Of a DNA stretch of 64,000 bases, positions 19,510 through 28,535 are shown one piece after another. How positions within the stretch are numbered: position 1 is the first letter of the stretch; each line of letters starts with the position of its first letter. Below the pieces are notes generated by a model, which was not told the origin of the DNA, searched no databases, and worked only from the letters and a program-made list of their open reading frames with translations. Source of the DNA: Pseudoclavibacter endophyticus (GTDB taxonomy: Bacteria; Actinomycetota; Actinomycetes; Actinomycetales; Microbacteriaceae); assembly GCF_008831085.1 (NCBI RefSeq), contig NZ_WBJY01000004.1, positions 1 through 64,000 of the forward strand. The letters run 5' to 3'. A program made the translations under genes and the position numbers.

Positions 19510-21102
19510 ATGGCGACCGTCACGACACCGGCCGGCAGGTCCACAGCATCCGGCACCGGCGGCAGCGAGGACGACGGGGTGGTGCTGCGCGTCGAGGGCC
19601 TTGGAAAACGCTTCGGCCCGACCGTCGCGCTCCGCGACGCATCGATCGAGATCCGCGCCGGCGAGATCCACGCCCTCGTGGGCGAGAACGGCTCCGGCAA
19701 GTCGACGCTCGTGAAGATCCTCAGCGGGGTGCACACGCCGAACGAGGGCGCGATCACGATCGGCGGCGAGACGCACCAGCGCTTCGCCACGCCGCGCGTA
19801 TCGCAGTCGGCCGGTATCGTGACGGTCTTCCAGGAGGTGCTGAGCGTCGGCTCGCGCACCGTGCTCGAGAACCTCTGGCTCGGGTCGGACGGTCTCTTCA
19901 CCGCCAAGGTGCCGCGCAGCGAGAAGATCGACCGTGCCTCAGAGGTGCTCGCCGAACTGCTCGAGACGCCGCCCGCGCTCGACGCCCTGGTCGAAGACCT
20001 CTCGCTCAGCGACCGCCAGGTGTGCAGCATCGCTCGCGCTCTGCTCCGGAACCCGCGCATCCTAATCCTCGACGAGGCCACCTCCGCCCTCGACTTCGAC
20101 AGCCGCACGAGGCTGTTCAACACGGTGCGGCGGATTCGGAGGGAAGGCGTCGGCATCGTGCTCATCACGCATCGCATGGACGAAATCGAAGAGATCGGCG
20201 ACCGCATCACGGTGCTGCGATCGGGCGTCACCGTCGGCACAGTCGACGGCGACGACTGGACGACGCAACAGCTCGTCGAGCTCATGACGGGCGCCGGCCA
20301 GCTCGCGCCCACCTCGTCCCATGCCGAGCAACGGGAGCGGGCGGTTGACGCACCCGTCCTACTGCGCATCGACGGCGTCGTGCTGGCACCCGGCCGCGCC
20401 CCGATCGACCTCGAGATCCAGGCCGGCGAACTCGTCGGTCTGGCGGGGCTCGAGGGGCAGGGCCAGGACGCCTTCATCAAGGCGCTCGCGGGGTTCCCGG
20501 CTGCCTCCGGGCGCGTCGTGCGCGTCGACGGTGAGCGCGAGACCGTCATCTCGAGCCACGACGCCGCCCACGCGCAGCGCATCGCCTACGTGCCGCGCGA
20601 GCGGCGCGGCGAGTCGCTCTTCGAGTGGATGTCGATTCTCGACAACTTCGTCGTCCCAACCATCGGCAGGGATGCTCCGGGCGGCTTCATCCGCCCCGAG
20701 CGCACGGCGAAGCGGTTCGCGCACTACATCGACGCGCTGCGCATCAAGCTCGGCCGCACGTCCGACGCGATATCGACGCTCAGCGGCGGCAACCAGCAGA
20801 AGGTGATCATCGCACGCTGGCTCGCGACCGAGCCGCGCGTGCTGCTCCTGAACGATCCCACCCGGGGCATCGACATCAACGCGAAACGGGACCTGTACCG
20901 CCTGCTCGCCGAGCTGACCGCCGAGGGCCTCGCCGTGGTCATGCTCTCGACCGAGGTCGACGAGCACATCGAGCTCATGGATCGGGTGCTCGTGTTCAGC
21001 GAGTTCGAGTGCTCGAGCGAACTGCACCGCGATGAGCTCACGCGCGAGGCCCTCGTGTCGAGCTTCTTCCGAAAGGAGGCCGACCATGACGCGGCTGAAT
21101 AA
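19510..21102 (+). CDS. Sugar ABC transporter ATP-binding protein (RbsA-like, two ABC domains)
   Basis: A 530-residue ATPase with two fused nucleotide-binding domains. The first has Walker A GENGSGKST, a divergent signature LSLSDRQ, Walker B ILILDEATSALD. The second has a degenerate Walker A (GLEGQGQDAFIKAL, no GK[ST]) but a good signature LSGGNQQK and a Walker B in which Asn replaces the final acid pair (VLLLNDPTRGID). This asymmetry is normal for RbsA-like proteins. It begins 2 bases after the lipoprotein stop and overlaps the next permease by 17 bp. Confidence 0.92.
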   Translation: MATVTTPAGRSTASGTGGSEDDGVVLRVEGLGKRFGPTVALRDASIEIRAGEIHALVGENGSGKSTLVKILSGVHTPNEGAITIGGETHQRFATPRVSQSAGIVTVFQEVLSVGSRTVLENLWLGSDGLFTAKVPRSEKIDRASEVLAELLETPPALDALVEDLSLSDRQVCSIARALLRNPRILILDEATSALDFDSRTRLFNTVRRIRREGVGIVLITHRMDEIEEIGDRITVLRSGVTVGTVDGDDWTTQQLVELMTGAGQLAPTSSHAEQRERAVDAPVLLRIDGVVLAPGRAPIDLEIQAGELVGLAGLEGQGQDAFIKALAGFPAASGRVVRVDGERETVISSHDAAHAQRIAYVPRERRGESLFEWMSILDNFVVPTIGRDAPGGFIRPERTAKRFAHYIDALRIKLGRTSDAISTLSGGNQQKVIIARWLATEPRVLLLNDPTRGIDINAKRDLYRLLAELTAEGLAVVMLSTEVDEHIELMDRVLVFSEFECSSELHRDELTREALVSSFFRKEADHDAAE

Positions 21103-22111
21103 TGCGAGCGCTCCAGCAGCATCCGCCACGGCCGTGCTCGCGGCCCCATCGCCCGCGTCCCTGCCGCCCGCGACCCGTCTGCGCGCGTGGCTTCGCCGCT
21201 ATCCGGCGGCGTTCGCGATCGCGCTCGCCGTGGTGATGCTCGCGATCAGCTTCATCATGCAGCCGAACTTGAGCCCCATATCGCAGCTCGCTTCGTTCGC
21301 GCCGCTCGCGCTCGCCGCGATGGCGACCGCCGCATCCGTCATCGGCGGCGGCATCGACCTCTCCATCAGCGCGCAAATGACGCTCACGTCGATCCTCTTC
21401 GTCGGCTACCTCACACCGGCGGGCCTCGGCGGCTACGAGGCGATCGTGATTCTCGCCGTGCTCGGCGGCATCGTCGGCGGCCTCAACGGGGTCATCGTCG
21501 TGCTGCTTCGGCTGCCGGCGATCGTGGTGACCCTCGCGACGATGTTCATCATCACCGGCATCAACCTGCGCCTCGCCCCGCGACCGGTCATCCTCTTCGA
21601 TGGCTGGGCCATGGACCTCGCGTCGTCGGTGTGGATCATTCCCGGTGGCCTGCTGACGATCGGCCTGCCGCTCCTACTGTGGCTGCTGCTCATGCGCACC
21701 GCGTTCGGCCGGAACCTCTACGCCGTCGGAGGCAGTGACGCCACGTCCTTCTCGGCCGGGATCAATGTGCCGATCATGCGCATCCTGTCGTACGTGGTCG
21801 GCGGCATCATCGCGTCGATCGGCGGCCTCGCCCTCACGGCGCTCGTGAGCTCCGTCGACGCGAGCGCGTCGAGCTCATACATCATCGGCGCCATCACGGC
21901 GATTGCGCTCGGCGGCATCACGCTCGCGGGCGGTCGCGGCGGCATGATCGGGGCCATCGCCGGTGCCGCCGTCATCTACCTCGTGCAGAACATGCTCACC
22001 ATCTTCGGCGTCTCGCAGGTGTGGCTGAATCTCGTCTTCGGTGCCCTGCTGCTCTTCGCCGTCATCAGCAGCGCCATCATCAGCGCGCCCGTGAAGGAGA
22101 AGCAGGCATGA
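21086..22111 (+). CDS. Sugar ABC transporter permease (RbsC-like), first
   Basis: A 341-residue membrane protein of the BPD_transp_2 (RbsC) family with 8-10 helices. Diagnostic stretches are VIGGGIDLSISAQMTL and GRNLYAVGGSDATSFSAGI, the latter containing the EAA-like cytosolic loop, and ALGGITLAGGRGGMIG. ATG 21086 lies inside the end of the ATPase gene, with GAAAGGAGG upstream. It is followed by a second, non-identical permease overlapping by ATGA, so the membrane pore is probably a heterodimer. Confidence 0.9.
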   Translation: MTRLNNASAPAASATAVLAAPSPASLPPATRLRAWLRRYPAAFAIALAVVMLAISFIMQPNLSPISQLASFAPLALAAMATAASVIGGGIDLSISAQMTLTSILFVGYLTPAGLGGYEAIVILAVLGGIVGGLNGVIVVLLRLPAIVVTLATMFIITGINLRLAPRPVILFDGWAMDLASSVWIIPGGLLTIGLPLLLWLLLMRTAFGRNLYAVGGSDATSFSAGINVPIMRILSYVVGGIIASIGGLALTALVSSVDASASSSYIIGAITAIALGGITLAGGRGGMIGAIAGAAVIYLVQNMLTIFGVSQVWLNLVFGALLLFAVISSAIISAPVKEKQA

Positions 22112-23157
22112 CGACCACGGCATCCGCCCCCGGTACCTCGCCCGGAATCGAGACGGGCACCGCCCCGACCGCACCAGGCGACCGCGACGGCCTGCTCTCG
22201 CGGCTCGGTCGGCTGCAGTCGAGGTTCCCCGTCGCACAGCTGTTCATCACGATCGCCGCCTTCGTGTTCGGGGCCGCCACGCTCAACGGCTTCGCGTCGC
22301 CGAACAGCGTCAAGACCGTCCTGATCCTCTCGGCGCTCGTCGCGCTCGCGGGGCTCGGGCAGACGCTCGTGATCCTGGTCGGCGGCATCGACATGTCGGT
22401 CGCCAACTTCCTCGTGGTCGGCGCCGTCGTCGTGACCCAGCTCACGGTGACGTTCAACATGCCGTTCGGCGTCGCGGTGCTCGTGCTCATCCCCACGACC
22501 CTCATCCTCGGCGGACTCGTCGGGTGGGTCTGCCACCGGTTCGAGGTCGAGCCCCTCGTCGTCACCCTCGCGATGGGCACGTTCGCGCTCGGGCTCGTGC
22601 AGGTGCAGACCGAGGGGATGATCGCGGGCGGCGCCCCCGAGTGGCTCATGGCGCTGACCTCGCTGCAGTCGACGACCTTCGGCCTGCCGATCCCGCCAAT
22701 CCTCGTGATCTGGGCACTCGCGATCGTCGTGATGGCCGTGTTCATCCACCGAACGACCGCCGGCCGGCGGCTGCTCGTGACGGGCGCCAACGCCCGCGCC
22801 GCCCAGTACTCGCTCGTAAAGGTGCGACGCATCTGGGTCGTCGTCTTCGCGCTCAGCGCCATGCTCGCGGCGCTCGCGGGCATCGCGCTCGCGGCCTTCT
22901 CCGGCACGGTCAATACGTCGATCGGCGGCCCGTATCTCTTTCAGAGCCTCGCGGCCGTCATCATCGGAGGCACGGCGCTCGGCGGTCCAGGCGACTACAC
23001 GCGAACTGTCATCGGCGCCGTCATGCTCACCGTCATCACGACCGTCCTCATCGGCCACGGGCTCGGGGAGGGCGACCAGCAGATCCTCTCGGGCCTCATC
23101 ATCCTCGTCGCGATGGTCATCTACGGCAGGGGACGAAAGCTCAGCGACCGCGTCTAG
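22108..23157 (+). CDS. Sugar ABC transporter permease (RbsC-like), second
   Basis: A 349-residue RbsC-family permease. The equivalents of the first permease's motifs are VGGIDMSVANFLVVGAVV, TTAGRRLLVTGANARAAQYS and IIGGTALGGPGDYTR. It is clearly paralogous to its neighbour but diverged. The N-terminal 35 residues are polar and cytosolic. Its start overlaps the previous stop (ATGA). Together with the lipoprotein and double ATPase it completes a four-gene importer. Confidence 0.9.
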   Translation: MTTTASAPGTSPGIETGTAPTAPGDRDGLLSRLGRLQSRFPVAQLFITIAAFVFGAATLNGFASPNSVKTVLILSALVALAGLGQTLVILVGGIDMSVANFLVVGAVVVTQLTVTFNMPFGVAVLVLIPTTLILGGLVGWVCHRFEVEPLVVTLAMGTFALGLVQVQTEGMIAGGAPEWLMALTSLQSTTFGLPIPPILVIWALAIVVMAVFIHRTTAGRRLLVTGANARAAQYSLVKVRRIWVVVFALSAMLAALAGIALAAFSGTVNTSIGGPYLFQSLAAVIIGGTALGGPGDYTRTVIGAVMLTVITTVLIGHGLGEGDQQILSGLIILVAMVIYGRGRKLSDRV

Positions 23158-23222
23158 GCGCCGCGTCGAAGACCCGGGCGGCGCAACGAACGCGCCGCTG
23201 CTCCAACACGAAAGGAATCACC

Positions 23223-23783
23223 ATGCCCAGCATCGACCCCATCGAGAACTGGCAGGTCTCGCACCTCGCCGCAATGACGCCGGAGGCGCTCCTCGAGCTC
23301 TTCGGCGAGCTCCAGCCCCCCGAGCCCGGCGAACTCGTCGGCGAGTACGCCGGTGTCGACTACCTGGGCCGCACGGAGGCGTCGTTCGCCGCGGCGCTCG
23401 GGCGCGTGCTGGGCGGCGGCGGCTGGTTCTGGCTCGGCAAGGCGTTCCCCGGCACCGAAGGCGATGGAGCATCCGGCTACAACCGCGTCGTCAACGACGA
23501 CCGCGAGGTGGCTCGCCGCGACCGCTACGGCATCGCCTTCGGCGACTCACCCTTCGACGGCAAGCCGTCGCTGCTGCTGAAGTACAGCGACTTCGACAAC
23601 GCCGCGGGTTCGATCGGGTTCCTCGACGAGGTCCGCAAGGTCAACGACCGTCTGTTCCTCTGCACCGGCCGCGCCGACGAGGGCAAGGGCGAGGTCGGCT
23701 TCTTCTTCCTCGTGGGTCCGGCGACACCGTTCGTCGGCGTCGACGACCCGAACAGCGAGTTGCTCGTCGGGAGCCCGGCGTAA
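23223..23783 (+). CDS. Unknown protein, possibly GXWXG/DUF4334-like
   Basis: A 186-residue soluble protein. It begins with MTPEALLELFGELQPPEPGELVGEYAG (shown in part), then GGGGWFWLGKAFPG, and ends with FLDEVRKVNDRLFLCTG and FFFLVGPATPF. The L-x-G-x-Y-x-G opening, the W-x-x-GK segment and the late D-E-V-R-x-V pattern recall GXWXG/DUF4334 proteins, a beta-rich lipocalin-like group. I am not sure of this. AAAGGAA lies 5 bases before the ATG. Its TAA overlaps the dehydrogenase ATG (TAATG), so it is co-expressed with that enzyme and may bind or process the imported compound. Confidence 0.5.
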   Translation: MPSIDPIENWQVSHLAAMTPEALLELFGELQPPEPGELVGEYAGVDYLGRTEASFAAALGRVLGGGGWFWLGKAFPGTEGDGASGYNRVVNDDREVARRDRYGIAFGDSPFDGKPSLLLKYSDFDNAAGSIGFLDEVRKVNDRLFLCTGRADEGKGEVGFFFLVGPATPFVGVDDPNSELLVGSPA

Positions 23784-24874
23784 TGCGCGCCGCCGTCGTC
23801 AGTACCCCGGGTGGCGGCTTCCACCTCGAGGACGTCGAACTCGCCGCTCCCGCTGGGCGGGAGATCGTCGTCGAGGTCAAGGCCAGCGGCCTGTGCCACA
23901 GCGACATCTCTGTCGCCGAGGCGGGCATGGGGTTTCCCATGCCCGTGCTGCTCGGTCATGAGGTCGCCGGCATCGTGGCCGAGGTCGGGCCGGATGCTCA
24001 CACCGTCAAGGTCGGTGACCGCATCGTCGTCTGCATGGTGTCTGGATGCGCGTCGTGCGTACAGTGCCGCAGCGGGAAGCCGTATCGGTGCCTGCAGGCC
24101 GAACCGCTGGAGCGCGGCGTCGATGACGCTCCCCGCGTCGCACGCGACGGCGAGGCGATCTCGCAGTTCATGGGCGTCGGGGGCTTCGCCGAGCGGGTGC
24201 TCATCCACGAGAGCCTCGCGGTGCCGATCGGCGAGGACATCCCGTTCGACGTGGCGTGCCTCCTCGGCTGCGGCGTCGTGACCGGGGCGGGAGCCGCCAT
24301 CAACACGGCCGGCATCAGGCCGGGCGACACGGTCGCGGTGATCGGCTGCGGCGGCGTCGGCCTCAACACCATCCAGGGCGCGAGACTCGCGGGGGCGACC
24401 CGCGTGATCGCCGTCGACCTGCAGCCGGCCAAGCTCGAGATGGCGCGCAGCTTCGGCGCGACAGACGTCGTGGCCGCAGGCGAGGGCGACCCCGTCGAGG
24501 CCGTGCGCGCGCTGACCGGCGGGGGCGTCGACTACTCCTTCGAGGTCATCGGCCTGCAGCCCACCGCCGAGCAGGCGGTTCGCATGCTGAAGGTCGGCGG
24601 CACGGCACTCCTCATCGGGGTGCAGAAACCCGGGACCGTGCTCGACCTCGACATCTTCGCGGACGTCATCCTGCCGCAGCGCCACATCCTCGGTGTCTCG
24701 ATGGGGTCGACGAACCCGCTCGTCGACATTCCCATGTACGCCGACCTGTACCGGCAGGGTCGGTTCGAGCTCGACGCGCTGGTGTCGGAGCGTATCTCGC
24801 TCGACGAGATCGGCGACGCTTACGCGCGCCTCGCGGGCGGGTCGGTCGCGCGCGCGGTCGTCACCTCGTTCTGA
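23783..24874 (+). CDS. Zinc-dependent alcohol dehydrogenase, MDR superfamily (first)
   Basis: A 363-residue medium-chain dehydrogenase that should oxidise an alcohol with NAD(P). Catalytic zinc ligands are Cys38, His59-Glu60 and a Cys in ACLLGCGVVTGAG. The structural-zinc lobe is complete with Cys89, 92, 95 and 103. The cofactor site is GCGGVGLNTIQGA followed by VIAVDL, where the acidic residue after the second strand favours NAD. It lies between the importer and an AraC regulator and resembles the dehydrogenase at 26128 over its whole length. Confidence 0.88.
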   Translation: MRAAVVSTPGGGFHLEDVELAAPAGREIVVEVKASGLCHSDISVAEAGMGFPMPVLLGHEVAGIVAEVGPDAHTVKVGDRIVVCMVSGCASCVQCRSGKPYRCLQAEPLERGVDDAPRVARDGEAISQFMGVGGFAERVLIHESLAVPIGEDIPFDVACLLGCGVVTGAGAAINTAGIRPGDTVAVIGCGGVGLNTIQGARLAGATRVIAVDLQPAKLEMARSFGATDVVAAGEGDPVEAVRALTGGGVDYSFEVIGLQPTAEQAVRMLKVGGTALLIGVQKPGTVLDLDIFADVILPQRHILGVSMGSTNPLVDIPMYADLYRQGRFELDALVSERISLDEIGDAYARLAGGSVARAVVTSF

Positions 24875-25020
24875 GCGCGGAGGAGTGATCGTGGCGGGTC
24901 TTTCGGGCGCGGGAGCGGTTCCCGCCGTCTCGGGGATCGTTGCGCAGCCGCGGGGTCGGTCTCACGGGATGGGATTCGCGCGAGCGGAGGCTATTCGGGG
25001 CGCCTACCTTCTTCATGACC

Positions 25021-25045
25021 GCTTTCGCAGGCAATGTTGCGAAGC
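25021..25045 (+). promoter_or_regulatory. Inverted repeat in the araC-family leader
   Basis: GCTTTCGCA at 25021-25029 pairs with TTGCGAAGC at 25037-25045. It lies 25 bases upstream of the GTG start and just downstream of a TACCTT -10-like box. It may be an operator for the AraC protein or a leader hairpin. Confidence 0.35.
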
Positions 25046-25070
25046 CGAGAGTGGAGAAACCGAGGACACA

Positions 25071-26033
25071 GTGTGCGTGCATGAGATCGGCTCGACGCCG
25101 ATAAGGGAATACGAGTTCGGGAGCCTCGAAGAATACAATCGGGTGATGGCGGACGCATTCGTCCCGCTCGTCGTATTCTCGCGGCAACCAACATTCCGTT
25201 GCCGTTTTCGAGCCGCCGGCCACGCCGATGTGTGGTGTTTCGACATCGCCGCGTCCGATCATGTCGTGCAGCGCACCGACGCGCACATCCAGGCCTCGCC
25301 CACCGGCGAGTACTACAAGGTCTGTGTCATGCTCCACGGCATCTGCACCGTGCTGCAGGACGGTCGCGAAGCCGTGCTGCGCGGCGGCGACCTCGCCGTC
25401 TGCGACACGACGCGCCCGTACACGCTCGTCATGTCCGAGGGTGCGCGCACCGCCGTGCTCATGTTCCCGCGTGCGCTCGTCACGATCCCGCCTTCGACCG
25501 CCAGTGAGGTGACGGCGACGCGCTTCGGCGGCGACCACGGTGTGGCTCCAATCGTCTCGGCGTTCCTGGCGTCGCTCGTCGACAACCTCGAGAGCTTCAC
25601 CGGGGCTGCCGGGCATCGGCTGGGGCAGCACGTCGTCGACCTCGTCGCGACGATGCTGTTCGACGGCCTCGAGCTCGATGAGCCCGCTGCCAGGCGCAGC
25701 CCGCTCATGGCGCGGGTCTGCGAGTTCATCGACGAGCGGTTGCACGATCCCGAGCTCTCGCTCGGCACCATCGCCGCCGCCCACTTCGTGTCGACGAGGC
25801 ATTTGCAGGCGCTGTTTCAGCGGGAGCGGACCACGGTCACGGCGTGGATCCGGGAACGGCGCCTTGAAATGTGCCGGCGGGACCTCGGCGACCCATATCT
25901 CGCGGGCGAATCGGTGGCATCCATCGCGACGAAATGGGGATTCGTCGAGCCGTCGCATTTCAGCCGTGCATTCAAGGCGCAGTACGGCCGGAGCCCGCGG
26001 GCGTTCCGCGATCAGCTCGAGGCCGCGGCCTAG
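25071..26033 (+). CDS. AraC-family transcriptional regulator
   Basis: A 320-residue regulator. The N-terminal half is an AraC_binding_2-like cupin sensor (begins EIGSTPIREYEFGSLEEYNR, includes VLRGGDLAVCDTTRPYTL). The C-terminal 100 residues form the double helix-turn-helix HTH_18 domain: LSLGTIAAAHFVSTRHLQALF, then SVASIATKWGFVEPSHFSRAF and the closing YGRSPRAFRD. GTG 25071 is chosen for its GAGG 5 bases upstream and for matching the usual N-terminus; the frame is open further upstream but those residues are not family-like. Flanked by two dehydrogenases, it is probably their activator. Confidence 0.88.
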   Translation: MCVHEIGSTPIREYEFGSLEEYNRVMADAFVPLVVFSRQPTFRCRFRAAGHADVWCFDIAASDHVVQRTDAHIQASPTGEYYKVCVMLHGICTVLQDGREAVLRGGDLAVCDTTRPYTLVMSEGARTAVLMFPRALVTIPPSTASEVTATRFGGDHGVAPIVSAFLASLVDNLESFTGAAGHRLGQHVVDLVATMLFDGLELDEPAARRSPLMARVCEFIDERLHDPELSLGTIAAAHFVSTRHLQALFQRERTTVTAWIRERRLEMCRRDLGDPYLAGESVASIATKWGFVEPSHFSRAFKAQYGRSPRAFRDQLEAAA

Positions 26034-26127
26034 ACACGATTCGCGCCGCAGCATCTTTGTCGTGCTGCCCGCATTCTCGATTCGAACAACGATCGGGCCA
26101 CGTATGCCCGAAGAAGAGGACGAACCC

Positions 26128-27213
26128 ATGGTGAAAGCGCTGCTGCTCGAAGAAGTCGGCGGACCGTTCCACGTCGCCGAGATCCAGGTGGACGACCCGA
26201 TCGGCCGCGAAGTGCTCGTCGACGTCAAGGCGAGCGGTCTGTGCCAGAGCGACCGCACCGCGAGCGACCTCGGAGGATTCCCGCTGCCGGCGATCCTCGG
26301 CCACGAGGTCTCGGGCGTCGTCGCGGCCGTCGGGCCCGACACATCCGGCTTCTCGGTCGGCGATCACGTCGTCGCCTCCCTGCAATCCCACTGCGGCTCG
26401 TGCGGGCCGTGCCTGCGGGATGACATCAACATGTGCGAGCGCCCCGAATTCGTCCGCAGGGCCGAGGGTGAGGCACCGCGCGTCACCCGCGACGGGGCAC
26501 CCGTCACGCCGGTCGTCGAGCTCGGCGGCTTCGCCGAGCGCATGCTCGTGCACGAGAACAACCTTGTGCGCATCGAACAGCCCATCGACCACGAGATCGC
26601 ATGCATTCTCGGCTGCGGCATCCTCGCGGGCGCCGGCGCCGTGCTCAACGCGTCCAAGGTGCCTGAAGGCGCGACCGTCGCGGTGTTCGGCTGCGGCGGG
26701 CTGGGGCTCGCCGCCGTGCAGGCCGCGGTCATCGCCGGTGCGAGCCGCATCGTCGCCGTCGACGTCACGACCGACAAGCTCGCTTCGGCCGTCGAGCTCG
26801 GGGCGACCGACACCGTGAACTCGGCCGAGACCGACCCGGTCGCCGCGATCCGGGACCTCCTCGGCGGCGCCGATTACGTATTCGACTTCGTCGGCCGCCC
26901 CGAGGTCACCAAGCAGGCCTACGAATCGGTCGGGCGCGCCGGTGAGCTCGGAATCGTCGGTCTCACGAAGCCGGGCGCGACCCTCGAGATCGGAATCGAT
27001 GCGCCGGCCGTGTGGAATCAGGTGCGAATTCGGCCGATCTTCAACGGTTCGGCGAACTTCCTGCGCGACATTCCGTACTTCGTCGATCTCTACCGGCAGG
27101 GCCGATTCCGGCTCGACAAATTCGTCTCGCGCACGATCCGGCTCGACGAGGTCAACGACGCCTACGCGACGATGCGCGACCACACGGGCCGCACCGTCGT
27201 CACGTTCCCCTAG
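26128..27213 (+). CDS. Zinc-dependent alcohol dehydrogenase, MDR superfamily (second)
   Basis: A 361-residue paralogue of the dehydrogenase at 23783. Catalytic zinc ligands are Cys39 and His59-Glu60 plus the Cys in ACILGCGILAGAG; structural cysteines are at 89, 92, 95 and 103. The cofactor motif is GCGGLGLAAVQAA, with Asp in VAVDVTT. After the first zinc Cys it has Gln-Ser-Asp where the first enzyme has His-Ser-Asp, so the active sites differ. ATG 26128 has AAGAAGAGGA 7 bases upstream; an ATG at 26104 would add eight acidic residues. It could act on the next alcohol in the pathway or on a related substrate. Confidence 0.87.
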   Translation: MVKALLLEEVGGPFHVAEIQVDDPIGREVLVDVKASGLCQSDRTASDLGGFPLPAILGHEVSGVVAAVGPDTSGFSVGDHVVASLQSHCGSCGPCLRDDINMCERPEFVRRAEGEAPRVTRDGAPVTPVVELGGFAERMLVHENNLVRIEQPIDHEIACILGCGILAGAGAVLNASKVPEGATVAVFGCGGLGLAAVQAAVIAGASRIVAVDVTTDKLASAVELGATDTVNSAETDPVAAIRDLLGGADYVFDFVGRPEVTKQAYESVGRAGELGIVGLTKPGATLEIGIDAPAVWNQVRIRPIFNGSANFLRDIPYFVDLYRQGRFRLDKFVSRTIRLDEVNDAYATMRDHTGRTVVTFP

Positions 27214-27335
27214 GGGCAGCGGAGGCCGGGCGGAGCGCGGCCAGGCCTTCGTACGCCCGGCTGTCGGCGACCCGTGTGGCGTGCCGGCGCGCCGGGCGGC
27301 GGCAACTAAGCTCGCCGCGACGAAAGGGGCCGCTC

Positions 27336-28505
27336 GTGGGCAAGAAGCGTGACAAGGCCGCGCCGACCGACGGTGCGGTGGCGACCAGGACGTCGATGCG
27401 AAAAGCCGCTCGCGACGCGGCGCGCGAGGCCATCGCCGCCGAGAGTCGGGCGATCATCGACCTCGTCGAGGCGCAGGCGCTCGAGGCCGCAGCGGCGGCC
27501 GGCGGAGACGCAGACGCGAAGGCGCCGGGGAAGGGCAAGGGCGGAACGGACGATTCGCCCGAGAAGCCCGCCAAGGCGAAAGGGAAGGCCGGCAAGAAGG
27601 GCAAGGGCCGGAAGAAGGACAAGGACACGAAAGACGCGGCGTCGGAGGCGGACAGTGAGCATCCGGCCGCGACGAGCGGCCGTGCCGATGCGGCGCACGA
27701 TCACGATCGCGTCGACGATGACGACGGCACCGTCGACTTCCGCCGGCTGACGACCGAGATCGAGGGGCTCGTGCGGCTGGTGGAGCGCCACCGACCCGAG
27801 GTCCGCCGTGCGGTGTTCGACTCGTACGTGACGGCCGTCATCGAGTTCGGCGCAACGGCGAAGGACCTCGGCCTCATCGATGTGCACGACCGGATGCTCG
27901 GGGCCGAAGACGTCGACGCAGACGGAGGCGAGAGTGGCGCGGAGGCGGGCGACGGCGACCTCGTCCGCGACATCGTCACCGGCCCTCGCAGGCGCTCGTT
28001 CGAGACCCCGGCCGCAGCCGCATCGCGAGGGCCAGTGCGCGAGGCGGACGGCCTCGACCGCTCGGCCGCGGCACCGAAGCGGGCGCGTGCGAGCGTGCAC
28101 CGCGGGCGCTCCGGGGTGTCCCCGGTGCACGCCGTCGCCGATTCGTCCTCGGCGGACGGCCCGACGGCGGACGGCCCGTCGGCGGATGTCCCCGCTGCCG
28201 ACGACGCGCGCCGGGACGCCGGGGCGCCGTCGAGCATCCGTCGCCGTCGCGGTCGCACCACTGGCGCGCCCACCCTTGGCGACCTCGCGGCGGCAGATCC
28301 GCCCCGCAACAACGACCAGCGCAACCTCGTCATCGTGCAGTCGCACGAGCTCGCGGGAACGTCCGCGACGCTCGACGCCGTCCGGGCGGACTACGAGCGC
28401 ATGGGGTGGCGAGTGCCGGCCAACCTGCGGGCATCGCTGCGACAGTCGATCCGCAAGGGGCTGCTGCTGCTCGGCGACGACGGCGACTCGTACCGGCCGG
28501 CGTGA
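27336..28505 (+). CDS. Lysine-rich unknown protein with conserved-looking C-terminus
   Basis: A 389-residue protein I do not recognise. It starts GKKRDKAAPTDG, has an Ala-rich helix at about residues 25-55, then a Lys/Gly tract (KGKAGKKGKGRKKDKDTK), an Asp/His acidic patch, a compact helical segment (FRRLTTEIEGLVRLVERHRP), a long Ala-Asp-Ser disordered linker, and a folded last 70 residues (NNDQRNLVIVQSHELAGTS ... ERMGWRVPANLRASLRQSIRKGLLLL) that could be a winged-helix-like module. GTG 27336 has GAAAGGGG upstream. The basic tract suggests nucleic-acid contact, which is speculative. Confidence 0.55.
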   Translation: MGKKRDKAAPTDGAVATRTSMRKAARDAAREAIAAESRAIIDLVEAQALEAAAAAGGDADAKAPGKGKGGTDDSPEKPAKAKGKAGKKGKGRKKDKDTKDAASEADSEHPAATSGRADAAHDHDRVDDDDGTVDFRRLTTEIEGLVRLVERHRPEVRRAVFDSYVTAVIEFGATAKDLGLIDVHDRMLGAEDVDADGGESGAEAGDGDLVRDIVTGPRRRSFETPAAAASRGPVREADGLDRSAAAPKRARASVHRGRSGVSPVHAVADSSSADGPTADGPSADVPAADDARRDAGAPSSIRRRRGRTTGAPTLGDLAAADPPRNNDQRNLVIVQSHELAGTSATLDAVRADYERMGWRVPANLRASLRQSIRKGLLLLGDDGDSYRPA

Positions 28506-28535
28506 GGGCGGAGGCGGTCGCCGACCACCATCGCC

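Noticed and set aside
20440..20480. Inactivated second ABC domain in the RbsA-like ATPase
   Set aside because: A degenerate second Walker A is normal for RbsA-type double ATPases.
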